The notes: generated from the letters alone by a model not told the origin. 64,000 nucleotides of DNA from Cristatella mucedo (GCA_009760855.2 WPIO01000151.1:648501-712500), one strand, 5' to 3'; shown: positions 1-15,057, numbered from the stretch's first letter. Program-made: numbers and translations.

Positions 1-132
1 TTTCAGCCCTACAATTGGATTTGCAACCCCAAGTGAGGTCTGCATTACCCTTTGACTAATCCTGGCTACACCATTGGGAGGACCTGGCTTCACATCCTCA
101 AGTCATATCTGCACGTGCTCTCGCGCATGACT

Positions 133-133
133 C

Positions 134-164
<31 letters not shown>

Positions 165-197
165 TCGTGCACGCGTGTGTGTGCGCGTATGCGTGTG
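133..197. repeat. (TG)n / (CG) microsatellite
   Basis: A run of TG dinucleotides passes into mixed TG/CG. It could form Z-DNA in principle. Confidence 0.9.
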
Positions 198-425
198 CCT
201 GCCCACACGTACTGTTCAATATATAACGATAGCCCCAAAAAAAACTTCGCACTCTGGGGATTAAGATTTCAGCACTCTATGGATTAATATTTCACCTAAG
301 ATATTTCAATGTTTCGTGGCCTACTGGCCAACAAAAAATCTTACCAAAACATAGGACTTGCAGGAGTTAGCAATATTTGTAGCAAATCGGGCATTCTACC
401 ACCTTGAGTTTACATGCTTGAAACT

Positions 426-690
426 TCACAACTGCTACGCATGAAGTGACAGTCCTCGCAAGTGCATAGACCTCAATAGACCAGCATTTAATTAAAAAAA
501 AGCCTCTTGAACTATCGGTATTTGCACCCATCTGGGCTCTCGAGACATAGAGCCCTGCCTCACCAATATTGCATTTACCTCCATGTAAATTCATAATAAA
601 TAATATGTCAATGTCTTGAATAACAACAAACAATACGTGAAGTGTCTCATAAAGGCACGTGATGTTTCGAGCTGACCATCCGAAATGGCA
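426..690. repeat. Unclassified repeat, copy 1 of 2
   Basis: About 260 bases nearly match 1721-1975 in the same orientation. Shared blocks include TCGCAAGTGCATAGACCTCA and CACCAATATTGCATT. It has no coding capacity, and the copies differ by small indels. It is either an intronic duplication or two members of an unknown interspersed family. Confidence 0.8.
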
Positions 691-1258
691 TAAAACCAGA
701 TTTTTACAAGATAATTACCAGATGCAAAACGACCCTATTGTATAGTATCGGGGGGGGATTTTTAGCTTCCGAAATAATCACCATTTTCGACGGATACGAT
801 TTCATTATGCCGTCACAGCACTGTGAAGTAAGACTTGCTAGACGCACCAAGATCCGCTCTCTATAAATGTTTACAAAAACATGTCGGGCATTTTTTCATC
901 AACCATCAAGAGTTTGAACCATGCTACTTTGAGCATGCACAACCATAGCCTTGACATGGTTCAAAGAGATGCAAGACATGGGTGACGAGGTTGAAATGGG
1001 AACCACCCATTAGCGTTTTCTGATAAACAAGGAACTAGAGAATTATTTTCAATCTTCCCTAGGTCATAACTATTTCTTACTTTGCCAAATGCATGCACTA
1101 AATTCAAGTATCTTCACACAATGTATAAGTGGTAGCTGCAGCAAGCAGAGTTTACCCATATAAGAACTGCATGCTGGGGAAGTACTGTAACAAAAACGAG
1201 CTGAGTCATTACAAGCTGTGCAGCACGGAAGGTAGGCGCATGAGCGATAAGCGATTAC

Positions 1259-1377
1259 CTCTCGGAACCAGTTTATTGCGAGCAGAGTGGCGCTGCACGC
1301 GAGCTCCTGGTCCTGTTTACTCAATGCAGGAAATGCGCTGGCCACGTCACTGGTGTTGAATAAGTAGAGTGGACAAC
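1259..1377 (-). CDS. FANCD2: FANCD2 exon 23 (last exon seen in window)
   Basis: It begins CPLYLFNTSDVASAFPALSK and ends CSATLLAINWFRE, matching human [20 protein letters not shown] then CSLIFLTLNWFRE. The GTAATC donor leaves phase 0, so coding continues to the left. I found no further FANCD2 exon in 1-1258. Confidence 0.95.
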
Positions 1378-4300
1378 CTAAAAAGTGGTCAGCCAAAACG
1401 TATTGCATAGTCACACTAGTCAGACGAAGGCTTGCTACGAGTGGCTGGGTGGAGCAGGCCTGCCTGCCTGCTGTTGCTTCAGCTGCTGCTGCTGCTTCAG
1501 CTGCTGCTGCTGCTTCAGCTGTTGCTGCTGAGATGTGCCACAAAAAAGCTGACCAAATATCAGCATTTCGGTCTAGCTGGATTTCAAATATCATGTCCAT
1601 AGCAGTCGTTAACATAATTTTATTAAGCAAAGTTATGTTGCCTGTTCCATCAATATTCTTGTTTAATGTTAAAGAGAAAAGTCGACGTGTAACTCTTCCG
1701 CGAAGACCACTATTAACACTTTGCAACTGCTATGCACTCAATGACAGATCTCGCAAGTGCATAGACCTCAATAACAAGCACTTAATAAAAACCTGGCCTC
1801 TTAAACACTCGGTAATTGCACCCATCTGGGCTATCAAGACATACCTCACCAATATTGCATTCACCTCCATGTAAATTCATAATAAATAATATGCCAATGT
1901 CTTAAATAACAGCAAGCAATGAGTGAAGTGTCTCATAAAGGCACGGGATGTTTCGAGCAGACCATACGAAATGGAATACAACTATACAACCTTAAGTCGG
2001 TAACAGGGAACAGTGGATGGATGGCATAGATCAAGAACAAAATCAATTAAGCCAACTACTATCTAAGCAATGAGACCAGACAAGCAGAACCTAAAAATCA
2101 TTCACGGACGACTCATCCAGCATGTGCCTCTGCACCAAGATCTTTTGTGCCTCTGTGCTGAGATCCAACAGCTTTTCCCGTAAGCACTCCTTTTAGGCTC
2201 GGCCACGACCAAAGTGACAGGTGAGACCCGAGACACCCGAGAGAACTTGATCTCTATTCAGGTGCTTCACATATGCCTCAGGGCTCGAGCCCACGACCTC
2301 GGCCAGACCTTAGTCGGGGTGAGCACCTTAACCACAGGGCCAAACCAAAACACGGATGACTCATCAACAGTTGGGGACTATTTAGCCATAATAGAGCAGC
2401 CTGAAGCAACAGGGGATCCACCAGTGAGGATCCACCAGTGAGGATCCACCAGTGAGGATCCACCAGTGAGGCTCCACCAGTGTGGCACAAATATAAATCG
2501 TACCGAGCACTTACACCCACTGTCTGCAGTCAGGGCAGGTGGTGGGTGGGGCACTGATCGACAGAAAACTAAACTTCCGAATTCATCTGTGAGATTACCA
2601 GCTCGAAAAAGCCAAGTGTGCTTCAACTTTTACCGAATGCAACAGAAAGCATTGCCAGCACCCGGCACTCTGACTTGGAGCACGGTTGCAGCATGGGCTG
2701 GTCGGTCTGGTGCCCCTCCTTCTCAGCTGCAGCCTCTCATCAGTGCACGTGACCCAGACGAAGTAAGTTAGGAAGGGCAGAGGAGGGAAGCCACACTAGC
2801 AATAAACAGGTGATGCGAGGGCGTCTAAAGAGCAAATCCTGCTCAAATAAATAGCTCAGACAAATCGACAGGGAACGACGCCACGACACAAAGCGCAATT
2901 TGCACAACACGCACGAGCGGGCAGCGAATCCGATCGTTACGATCGCTGTGAAGAAGCGACAAGAGAGAGTACGAACAAGTCAGACTTGGCATCAAGAGAC
3001 CGCAGACCCACAAGGCAAGCCGGTGGAGCTGGAAGATTTAAAGGACGGTGGCTCAAATGCATTGACTTACAACGACCAAAAGAGATCTACAGAAGTCCAG
3101 AAGCGATGTAACAAAAGCATGGCACAACTGGGTTGGGGTGCCGATACGTGTGGAGGATGTCCTAAAGCCAGAGCATGCATCGTCGCTCTGCTTCTCGGTG
3201 CAGGAGCGTCCGCGTACAAAACACTCGTCTAAACATTCGCCTTGCTACACGATCGCTCTGCCAGCTACTGTTCCTTTTTTTTTTTTTTTTTAGTTCTGTC
3301 AATTAAAAGTCAAGAGGAGGAGACCTGCCCTACGCCATGTCATAGCGGAGGGACGACGAGAAGAAGAACTAGTGGCTCACTTCAGCTGCTGACTCGCCTA
3401 GCGGACACGCGGACACGTGGCTGCCGAGCATCGAGTAGCAACGAGAAGAATTGAAAGCTGACGCCTTTCAGGATGCCGGCAAAACATGCTGGCGATCAAA
3501 AGTTTGCATGTCGATGCTGACTAACTAACGATCAACCCACCAGCCCGCACATGGACGTCGGGCCAGGCAGCCTAAGAGCTGAGCTCGGGTGGAGCCAAGC
3601 AAGGGAAAGGGGTCCTGCAAACGAATGCAGACATCGAGGCACGTGTAGCAGCGGCACAGCTCCTCCTGGCATGTAAGGGGGCAGCATGTGGCCGGCCCAG
3701 CAGAGCCTTACCAAGCAGCGCGTCGATGCCCTCCAGACTGCCTGACTGCATGCCCTCTTCGCACAGGCGCACCAGACGAAAGTGCGAAGTCAGCGTCCTC
3801 GCCGATGCACTGCAACAGTTAGAGCCACGCCGCCCACATCCGCAGACGTCGAGAATGTTCGTTCGCACGTGCATCGTTTCAAGTTATGCCAACCAAGGGC
3901 GGTGGCCAACAGTGGAGCACTCGATACATGCAGGCTCGGCACACAGCAAAGCAATGGTGGCCGACGGTGAGCGAGACAGAGCTCAGCTTCGGATGCAAAA
4001 GCGTGCCCTGAGCCTAAAAAGGGGTGGGAGATAATGATAATAATAATACATTTGCATAGTTCTCAGAGAACTAAATGTCTTTCTGGGTACTTTAAACGTG
4101 CTGTAAAGTAAGAGTGTCCATACGGCTAGTGATAGCCTGCGTCAGCATGCATAAGCACCACAAGGATGATTCACACGGTCGGAGAAAATCCTACGAGAAA
4201 CTGCATTTTCAGCTTCTGCTTAAATGTGGTCAAATCAGGAGGATGTCGTGACGTTAATTGGGAGTGAGTCCCGGGTTTGAGAACGTACGAACTAAAGACA

Positions 4301-7300
4301 CGGTTTCCAAAGAATTTGAGGTTGGTTCGGCTCAAATAACTTGAGTCGGACGAGTGGGTGGTGTGATTCCTAGCCTTGTCGGAGTATTTCTGATAGGTAG
4401 GCTGGAGTCAGAGAATAAAAGGACCTCAAAAGTGAGTGACAAAACCTTGAAGTCGATGCGCCACTTAATTGAGAGCTGGTGCGGGTCGGCGAAAAGTGGC
4501 TAAATGTGTCAACGACACCGCTCACGGGATGATACTACCGCTCACGGGATAATACTACCGCTCACGGGATGACACTAATCACCAATCAGAGCCTCGAGCA
4601 TTGCTCGTGGTAACAGAAGTTTGACATCAATCCTCTTTTGACTGGCTAATAGCACGGCAGAAATATGTATGCTTGTTTTGACATGATTAATTTTTGGCAC
4701 TACTTCCACATTCTCTTACCACATCTGCTGACGTGTGGCTTGAACTCTAGCTGCAGGTTGCACTTGTAGGTTCATCAAGATCCGGGAGAAAACGCCGATA
4801 CGGCCGCTTTTTAAATGTCCCCGAAATCAGAATGTGACTGCCGTACAGCGTCGAGTCGTAGGCACGGACTACTTAATACTCGAGGTTACTTATTACCAAC
4901 GTGATCTGGTTACATGGCACGGAACCGAGTCACCCGTGTCAACCGTCAACCGGTGCAATGTGGGTAGTGCAGATCGCTTTAATTTGTGATCCCTTACTAG
5001 CTGTGGCGATTACTGGTTGGGTAACTTCTCGATGCAATGCTTTCCCAAAAAAGTTTAGTTGGTTTAACAAGCCTCATTTGTACAGCCGCAGACGAGCCAT
5101 AATGTGGGTGTCAGCTTTGCAAAGTGCAGTGCATGGTTGAAGGGGTGGGTCATGATAGTGATGCTATAGATAGGATTAAGACAGCATAAAACCTTTCGAC
5201 TATATGGGTTTGTTAGGTTTTCAGATTTGAAGTTTCATTTTTGCTTTTTTTTTTAGGTTTTTGTATGATTTCTTTTTCGCATGTTAGCAATCACTGTTTC
5301 TTGTAGACCAATCTGCATGCTTCCGTAATAGTAGCCCATGGTATAACAGCAATCTACCGCGACCTAATACAAGCCATCGCAAATAACAATTGCACGAAGC
5401 TCTAACAGCGATTGCATAGCACTGGCAATTGCGCTCAGAGTGTATCAGCCAAATTTCATGGCATTTCCTTGAGCAGTCTCAAGAAAATTGTCTGAGACAC
5501 CGTTCATACCACCTAAAGTAGAGCTAGGTCGGTTGAGCCAACAGAAAACTGCCATCTGAAATCTGCTGCATAAACCTCAAACAACGATTGCATATGACAC
5601 ACCAGGTCCCTAAATTCTTTGGCTCCAGCCTACCTATCAGATCTTCTCCCCCACCAGACCAAGCATCGGACCACCTGCTTTTCAGAATCTAAGTGTTTTA
5701 ACTATACCTCAAATCCTTTGGAGACCGTGCCTTTAGTTCGTATACTCCCAAAGCCTGGAACTCACTCCCGACCTGTGTCACAACATCGCCTGACTTGTCC
5801 ACATTAAAAAAAACAACTAAAACACATCAATGTATGATAGCATTTAGTGGATCCCTGTGATTTGTCTTTGTGCTTATGCGTGCTGACACTGTTGCATGCT
5901 GCTACTAACCATACTTGCATGCAGACCCTGTGCATGTCACCCCTAACCATGTCATTCTTGCTGTTTATAGAGCATTGAGCATGCTACCACTGACCATTCG
6001 ATATTGCTTCCTTAGCAGCAATTGTAAAGCGCCTAGATTGAGTTCTCCGAGGACACTCCATCGAATGTATTATTATTATTACAGCCAAACGTATAAAACA
6101 ATCTCAAGACATTCACTGAACAGATTCTCAAGAAAATGGACTGCTAACTTCAGCAGCCATTGCTAGCCCTCCCAAAACCGTGCGGCAATTACCTGGCAAT
6201 TATACGATGTCAACTTTCTTGGTAAAGCACACCTAAAATACTACAAATTACACGGCACTGTGTAATTTGCGATCGTTATTGGATTTTCACGAGTCAGATT
6301 TGGTAGATTTTGGTAATGCATTTGCTCTCTAGAATTTTAGAACACAGCATAGGCAGACGAGCCTTAACGGCTATCACTGCTGCCTGCAGTGGGCAATAAA
6401 GGATCGGCCACTTCAGGATTCGAACCCACGACCTGAATCGTGAAAAGCAGGCCCCTTAACCTTGGGCTAAGTCACATATCCACCAGGCAAAGATCATATC
6501 TTTAAAAATAATCGTTGTGATTATGATTCCAGAGCGTAAAATCACAGCAACTGCAATCCCAGTGAAACAAGTATGGACTCACCCAGAGATTTTCATCTGG
6601 GGCAAGATCTGCACAATACAAGAACCACAAGATTTTCATGTAGGCGAGACCCGCAATAAATGAAGTTACAGCGCAAAATCGTGGTGTTTATTCAACACAA
6701 ACTCGGCTGTTGCTTAATAAGTGGAATTAGGACGTTAATTGAGTGGAATTAATTTCGTCACTGGTGACGGTCGGGGTGGGGGGCAGGGCAGAGGTAAAGG
6801 AGGCTGCCCAGGTCACTGCCACGCTCTGGGGGAGGGGGGCAAATGCCTCTCCTTCCCTTCCCCCACTGCATCAGCTAGTCATCGTCGGGGATTACACTTG
6901 GCCAGTGAGCACGTCGAATCAGAAAAGCATTTTCTCTAGAACCGTTGGAACTGCCACAGGGGATGGAGTGCTCGCCCTTCACAGCCCAGGTCGAGAGTTC
7001 GAGTCCTCAAGCAGGCTACCTTTCACTGGCCCTCTGCAAGTGGGGGGGGGGCGGCAAGAGCTGCTACGGGTCTCATGCCATGTGAGTGACGCTGCTAAAT
7101 TAGCCAACCTTTAATTAAGGCAGAGATGCAGAGGATTTTTGGTCGAAAGCCTGCCTAGTCTCCCGAGGCTCCCGATGCTTGCTAGCCATCCAAGACGTTG
7201 GCAATGTGGAAAACTGGACAGCCTGCTGGGTCGAGGACTACATTCTCAAGGAGTTGGTATCGGACGGCGCTAGAAATAAAGTTCATCACTAGCGATGGTG

Positions 7301-10300
7301 GGCACGTGCCACGGCAGAGAGACAGCAACCATCCCGAATATAAACGTGAAGCCCGAGCAGACGAGTTCAATGAAGACACGAATAGAAGAGGGAGCAACGC
7401 GTTGCTGGCTGCCACTGCATCGTACAAAAATGTAGTGCTTCTGCAACGTTATCAAGGTGGCAGCAGCTACGCTTGCTGCGTGAGCCTTTGACTAGTCACA
7501 AAATGCAAATTCCGGCATCGTAGATAAGACATGCAACACACAGCAGCCCACCTTCTCTCTCCAGACTGCGACTGCTTGTGGCGACGCTCGTCGAGCAGAA
7601 GAGCTATCACGTTTATGGCGATTGTGCACTCCTTGCCGCTGTCCAATCCGTGCGCCAGTTCGGCATTAATGCAGGTACCGCTAAAGATTCAAAACGTAAG
7701 AAAGACGAGATACAAGCTTTCCGAGGCTCGACTTCCTTACAGTCAAGGCATGCGAGCGATTCCGATAGTCCGAAGTCGAGTGAAAGTGGCAGTCAAAAAT
7801 GTGACGGCCAGTGAGAGTAATTCGCAAGCACAGCTGCATAAGTAGCTGCAGACCAGACCACAGTCAAAAGCATACCTCGAGTGCGTAGAAAGAGGTTTAG
7901 TTCCCTAGGGGCTATACAAATAATAATAATAATGCACTTGATAAAGCGCCCTCAGAGAACTCAATCTCTTTCTAATTCTCTTTACATTTGCTGCAAAGGG
8001 AAACACGATTGAATGGTGAGTAATATCATGCTTGATAAACTACATGAATAACATGGTTAGAGGTGACATGCACAGGGTCAGCATGCAAGTGTGGTTAGTG
8101 GCACCATGCACGGTGTCAGCACGCATAAGCACATCAAGGACGAATCACAGGGACTTACTAAAAGCTGTCCTAATTAGGTGTGTTTTTAAGTTCTTTTTAA
8201 ATGTGGTCAAGTCAGGGGATGTTCTGACGCAAATCGAGAGTGAGTTCCAGGCTTTGGGAGCACACGAACTAAATGCACGGCCTGTAAAGGATTTGATGTT
8301 TGTACGATGTATTGGTAAACTATTGGATTCTGAAAAGCAGGTGGTACGATGCTTAGCCTGGTAGGGGAGTAGATCTGAAAGATAGGCTGGAGCCAAAGAA
8401 TGAAGTGACCTAAAAGTGAGCGACAAAACCTTGAAGTCAATCCGTTGCTTGACTGGTAGCCAGTGCAGGTCGGCGAGAAGTGGTGTGACATGGCAACTGC
8501 GACGCTCACGACAGACAAGCCTAGCTGCAGAGTTTTGCACAAGCTGTAATCACCTGATTGCACATGCCGGTAGGCCAGAAAGCAGTGAGTTACATAAGTC
8601 AAGATGGGATGTCCATGCATGGACCAACTTAGACGTGGTATCCTTATCTAAACAAGCCCGAATTTGAGCAATGTTATGTATCTGAAAGTAGGCAAACTTG
8701 ATTGTGGAGCTGATGTGGTCGTCTAACGAGAGGTCACTTTGGAACATGACACCTCGATTTCGAGCTGACTCAACAGGAGATATGCTGGCAGAGCCAATTT
8801 TGAGCGTCAGCCTTTCCCATTTCAGAATCACACTGGGTTTTCCCATTACTAACAAGTTATTTTTATCATCGTTTAGTTTTAGAAAATTTGCTGCCATCCA
8901 TGTGCGGATGTCATCAATGCATGCAGCAAGGGAGTTGAGAGAATTCGAGGTGCTCGAAAGCTGGGAGGGATCAAAGTAAAGGTACAACTGAGTGTCATCC
9001 GAAGTCATCAGAAGTGAAAGCCTAGATTGTGCTTGGCAATCAGCAAGAGGGAGAGTATAAACCGTGAAAAGAACCAGACATAGCATGGAGCCCTGAGGTA
9101 CCCCATATTTCAGAGGTACCTCGGATGATCTTTGTCCATTCCCGTCAATACTCTGGAGTCTCCCACTGAGATAGGACCTGAAACACTGCAGAGAAGTTCT
9201 AGTGATGCCCAGGCAAGATGAGAGGCGCTCTAGAAGACTTTGTGATCGATAGTATCAAAAGCTGCCGAAAGATCGAGCAAAACAAGCAGAGACACTCTGC
9301 TTTTGTCTGCATTCCTATGTAGGTCGGTGTACATTTTAAGCAATGCTGATTCTGTGGACTGATTAGCTCTACAACCAGATTAGAACTTACTAGCAAGGTT
9401 TGAAGTGTCAATATATGAGTTAAGCTGGTCCGCCACGACCTGTTCCATTGTCTTTGATATGATTTGCTAGTAACGTTTTTTTTACATTTATTATTTTTTA
9501 TTTGTACAACTATTGACACTCCACGATGACTGTCCGCGATGACTGCAACACAGCCGCAAAGCTGTGTTACCTCTTTTTTCAAACCATCGGTCTAGCGCCG
9601 GCGGCCATCGGCAGCTTAACGTAGCCGCCGATGGCCATAAAGCGTCCAATTAGACCAATGGCATGCTGGGGACAATTTTACTGCATCGACAGCTTCTATT
9701 AACAAATTCGTGCTCGGAGTGAACACACAAGTACGCACATATACACAGACGATAAAAATGAGAAACAGCTACCAGTCCTATAATTCACATACTTAGACTG
9801 AGACGACGTTTATTGCCCCTGCAGCAGTCCTATGCATCGAGAACTTCTTCAGGGGAGAGCATAATGGGATGACAGAACCGGAGTCAAGCACTGATTGGCT
9901 AAAGCATTACCTTACGGTGGGCAGTGAGGCAACGTCCACCACAAAGTTCTCTTGAAATTCGTCCGTGTAGTGCTCACTGATGTGTATCTGCAAGGAGCAG
10001 CATCGACAAGGCACCACAGATTAGTGGGCTGCTCTCCTGCTGGCCCTGTATTCATCACTACACCGGACAGCTGGTAGGGCCAAGGTCATGGCTAGTGGAG
10101 ACACGAGGACGATGCGTCCAGCTTTCAAGCAACTAGGCCAAGTGAGTTAAACGTTCTTTTCTCTTTCGTTCGTTCTTTTATTGGTTCTGTGGTGTGACTG
10201 TCATCATTCGCTTGCAATATAGCAGTCCTCTTTGACGGCTGCTTGCCGCTTATAACATTCATTCCCAGGACAGCTTTCACAGCTAGAGATCACGTATGTT

Positions 10301-11867
10301 CCCTGTCACAACGAGGCACTATCTAACGCAATGGCTGTCTAGAAATCTTACTAGCTCTCTGGTTCTGTCTAGACTTGACTCCTTTAATTCAGTTCTGGCT
10401 GGGCTGCTGAAAAAGCCATTAGGCCTCTACAGTTGGCCATGAACACAGCTGAAAGGTTGGCTGACATCTCCAAGAAATTCAGCCACATGTTTCCTTTGCT
10501 GTAGGAGTTGCAACGGCTCCTGCTTGATCAACAGATACGGTACCAAGTCTTACTTTGACCCACGAGGCTCATCGAGGCTTTGATTCTTCATACCTAACTG
10601 AACTGCTGTGCCAGTTTCCACCTCTCCGACCCGTCATCTATGGACAATTAATTAACTCTTCCATTTTTTCACTTATAGACTGTTGGTGACGGAAGCTTTT
10701 GCTCAGCATGTCCTAGACTATGGAACTCACTAGAACAACTCTTACGCAATGACACATTCTCTCCTGCTGCCTACTCTGGCAATCATTTCCAGCTGTCCTG
10801 AACTGCTACTCCCAAGTTGCTCACTTCCTCGACTGCCAACCCTCTTGACTAAGTAATGCTTCTCACGTGGCATGAGATGGATCTGCAGGCCTCCAAATTC
10901 ACACCAAAAGAAGCTTAGTCTTTCAGTGTGCTATAGAGAAATCTAGAGCATAGCACCCGCTTAGCCTGAGTGGCTTTGTGGCGTTACAGATGGAGGCACA
11001 TATAAATACGTACCAAGAGCTTCTCGTTGAGCTTCGAACGCTGCAGCATGTTTGCCAACTCGTCCATCAGCAGTGCTAGAGCCTCGGGCACGTGACGAAT
11101 GCACTGCTTCATCTGCTGCAGCCACGTGATCACTTGCTCACAGCGATTTCCGTTAAGGGCCTGGCTGGGTGAAGAAGAGCTGAAATGAATAAATTTCAGA
11201 TTTGGCCTGCAGGCTGACCAGCAGTCACTCTGCCCCCCAGCTATCCCATACTCCCATTCAAACATAGAATAAATGGCATAACAAGCCTTTACTTCGTATG
11301 CTCCCAAAGCCTGGAAACCACTCAAGACATCTCCTGATTTTACCACATTTAAAAAGAAACTAAAAACGCATCTATTCGTCACAGCATTTAGTGGGTCCCC
11401 GTCATTCGTCCTTTAGGTACTTATACGTGCAGACACTAAGCATGCTGCCACTAACCACACTTACATGCTGACCCTGTGCATGTCACCCCTAACCACGTTA
11501 TTCTTGTTGTTTATCGAGCATGATACCACTAACCATTCGATCGTGCTTCCTTTGCAGCAATTGTAAAGTGCCTAGAAAGAGATTCAGTTCTCTGAGGGTG
11601 CTATATAAAATGAATTATTATTATTATTATTATTACTATAACAACATATATTTCGACACATGTGCAAAAGATCGCATACATTCCTGTCGGTCATCAATAC
11701 TAAGAATATACAACTCGTGCATGTGCATGGTCTGTATTCAAAGACAGAAAAAAATGACTTAGCAAAGATTAAGCCAGAGAAAGAGAGAGAGAGAGAGAGA
11801 GAGGGGGGAAGAGGAGAGAGGTCTGAGAAAGAGGGAAGAGGAGAGAGGTGTGAGAGAGAGAGAGAGG

Positions 11868-11947
<80 letters not shown>

Positions 11948-14900
11948 CGCACAGCTCAAGCTTGCTCGTCGATGTCGTGCGCAGCCTTCACATACTTATG
12001 GTATATAGGTTAAGAAAATTCGTATCAGCAACCGCTTTGCAACAATGCCTGATTGACAGGCAGTCTCATACCAACAGGTAACAAAATCCCTAGCAATTGC
12101 AGGATTGACACTGGCAGCTGTGAAAGCCAGTGAGTGCATCAAGTGGATACCTGCACGCCAAGCTTCTGACGATAGCCAATGCACCAGCGACACCCATCCT
12201 CTTGTACTTTATCTCACCGTTGGCAAGCTGCTTTCTCGCTAGCATATACAGCTCGTCCTGTCAAAAAGGCAAATAATAATGATTGATTTGTTTAAACCCA
12301 AAGAGAACTAAATCTCTATCCATGAGATTCAGAACTCGCTGCAAGAGAGGCAAAAACCAAGGGTTAATGACATGCTTGGTCTCATGCTCTGACAAGTGAG
12401 CAAACGCACAGCAGTAACAGCCTGCTTTGACCAGCATGCAAAACACACACAAGAAGACCGCAATGGCTATAGGTTAGCCCTTGGTGAGTAACCGGCACTG
12501 AATCATGCACAGGTGAGCAGGAACAAAGACATGCTCACTCGGGCACCGGGAAAGCTGAGCGGAACTGATGCGTCTTTAGCTAAGACTCAAATGAAGCAAA
12601 GTCAATGCAAGCAGTGACAGAAGCCGGGAGCGAGTTCTAGACTTTCGGTGAAAACGAGTGCGTCGCTGCTGCCATCACTCTGATGGCTCCGTTGTGAGCG
12701 CTCCAAGCTGCAATGCTTACGAACAGCCGAGATACATGGGCAGGCGCGTAGCCTCATGATGGCTGGGCTGAGCAAGACGTCGAGCTGTACGGGTTCCACC
12801 CATGGCAGTCCCAGCCCATCGGAACTCCATCCATTAAGCGCTAGCACAAAAGCTGTCTGCTGCACGCATGTACCCGCAAGCCCCTTAGGCGGTCGGAAGG
12901 TTTCGAATGGCCACCACAGGCCAACTGCGAGAATCCACAATCGCAAGGATGGAGGCCACCGATCGGCACACCCCCTCCTTGCATGCCAACTTGCACAGCC
13001 CCCTGTTGTGTTCCTGCAGCTTCTGCTACGATGACTGGCCTGGGCAAGCTCAACATTCCACTAGGCCCCTTTAACGTGTTCAGCCCACTTGGAAAAGTTG
13101 TGTGGCTGCGCGAAGGCTGGACTTTGATTGCTGAAACGACCGAAGTGAGATATCAGCCAGTGTTTGCTAATTTTGTGGTGTGCCGCCAAGTGTAAAGTGA
13201 CTTCGAGAGATTACAATCCATGCCGCCTGCACTTATGCCTTCTGGGAGAATTAACTTCTTATATAAGTGACGACAAATAAGAAAACCACCAGATGAAGCT
13301 GTAGCTCTGGATCTTTAACAATGCATCTGATATAGTGCCCTCAGAGAACTCAATCTCTTTCTAGGCACTTTACATTTCATGCAAAGGAAACGTTATCGAA
13401 TGGTTTGTAATAGCATGCTCAATAAACAAGAATAAAATGCTTAGGGGTGACATGACATGCACAGCTACATCACACAAAGCTCAGTTTTAATGCATGGCCA
13501 TGCATTTTTTTAATTATCATTTAGTACTGTTACCTTCCCGACTCAAAAGCAATGTGTGCTTCGTGCTTCAAAAAGCATAAGAAGCAGAACACTTACACAT
13601 ACTTTACTAACGATACGGCTAAACGCTTTCAGAACGAACTCAGCAGCACCAAATGAGACTGGAAAGCAAGCTGCTGCAACTGCATGGTAATGTAATCTTT
13701 GCCTGGGAGTGATGTGCTGGCACTGAACAATCGGGGTGGTAGCTTTTAGTCCCGCAACAGACGATACCTTATTGCCCACGGCAAGCGGGGGGGGGGGGGG
13801 AGGAGAGGGGGTGATAGCTAACAGCATTGTAAAGTGCCTAGAAAGAGATTAAGTTCCCTGACGGCGCTATAAATATTGTTATTATAAGGTTTTCTTCTGC
13901 CATACAGACAAGGCTTTAATATCAGTGACTTACTTGTTCCCCTTTAGAGGATGATAGCAGCGATGATGCGCATTCATATGACAGACCGACGACTTGCAAA
14001 TTTAACAAGCACTACCGTCAACTCTCTGATCGCCATCAACTGGGAGTGCTGCTACCCAGCAAAAGAACACGGGCTGAACTAGCGACGACACAGATACACC
14101 AATTACCGTTGCAAACTGAAAATAGAAATCACTATTGTTCTTTGTACGAACTACTACTAGCATTACCTGAGTGCCGGCCGTGTCTGAGCTTTCCTTGTAT
14201 GTGAGAGAGCACATGATATGGTAAATGCATTTTATATTTTCAAATGACAGGCTGTCGAGATAGTCCAAGATGCCCTACAAGTACAAGACAAGGAGAGTCT
14301 ACCATAAAAGCTGGACGCAGCAAGCACACACCGCCACATTGAAGCTTTGTTGCTGATAAGCTGATGACACGGCACGGTCGGTTCTGCTCAACAATAACTG
14401 TTCAAATGACTTTATGTCTCGATGCAATATCAAACAATGTGCCTCAGCACCGATCAAAGACAGACTACACGAGCTACTTCTGGAATGGTATTCATAATAA
14501 AAATATTAAGACACTTGCATTGCACTACATAAGATAACTCCCTGTCTAGGCACGTGACACATGCTGGAAAGGGAGCATATCAATAGGTTAGTTATAACAT
14601 GCACTATCGGCATGCTCGAGATGACAATGACCAGTTCACATGGGCAGAGCAGATGCTGCTAGGAGCAGATGGATTTGTGGCTTCTTTTCGAAAGTCGTCG
14701 AGTAAGGGGATGTCGTGATGCCGCCAGTTGGGAGACAGTTTCAGACTTTGTAAGCAAATGAAGTGAAGTAATGGGAAAGACGTTTGAGATTTTAGAGGTA
14801 CAGCTAAACGACTTGAATCAACAAAGCAGTTGGTATGACAATTCTGAGTAGGAAGTATTTTGCATAGCTAGGCCAGAGGAAGAGAATGTAAGGACCTTGG

Positions 14901-15021
14901 TCCAGCGGTTAAGGTGCTCGCCCCGACCAAGGTCTGGCTGAGGTCGTGGGCTCGAGCCCCGAGGCAAATGTGAAGTGCCTGAATAGTGACTAAGTTCTCT
15001 TAGGTTGCTATACAAATAAAT

Positions 15022-15057
<36 letters not shown>

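Larger units (their letters stand above)
1..1258. other. FANCD2 intron, left edge
   Basis: No exon was found. It contains a TG microsatellite near the left end and one copy of a 260-bp sequence that recurs at 1721-1975. The continuation of FANCD2 must start further left. Confidence 0.6.

Noticed and set aside
1449-1560. Polyalanine protein at the CTG-rich repeat
   Set aside because: It is intronic trinucleotide-like repeat sequence, with no splice or homology support.
2411-2483. Possible CRISPR-like array from regular repeats (also 25751-25845 and 43604-43715)
   Set aside because: Units are directly adjacent with no spacers. These are minisatellites in an animal genome.
13600-13690. Extra FANCD2 exon (minus, reading AAEFVLKAFSRIVSK)
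   Set aside because: It has plausible splice sites, but joining it to exon 17 in phase gives a stop, and exons 17 and 18 already align contiguously with the human protein.
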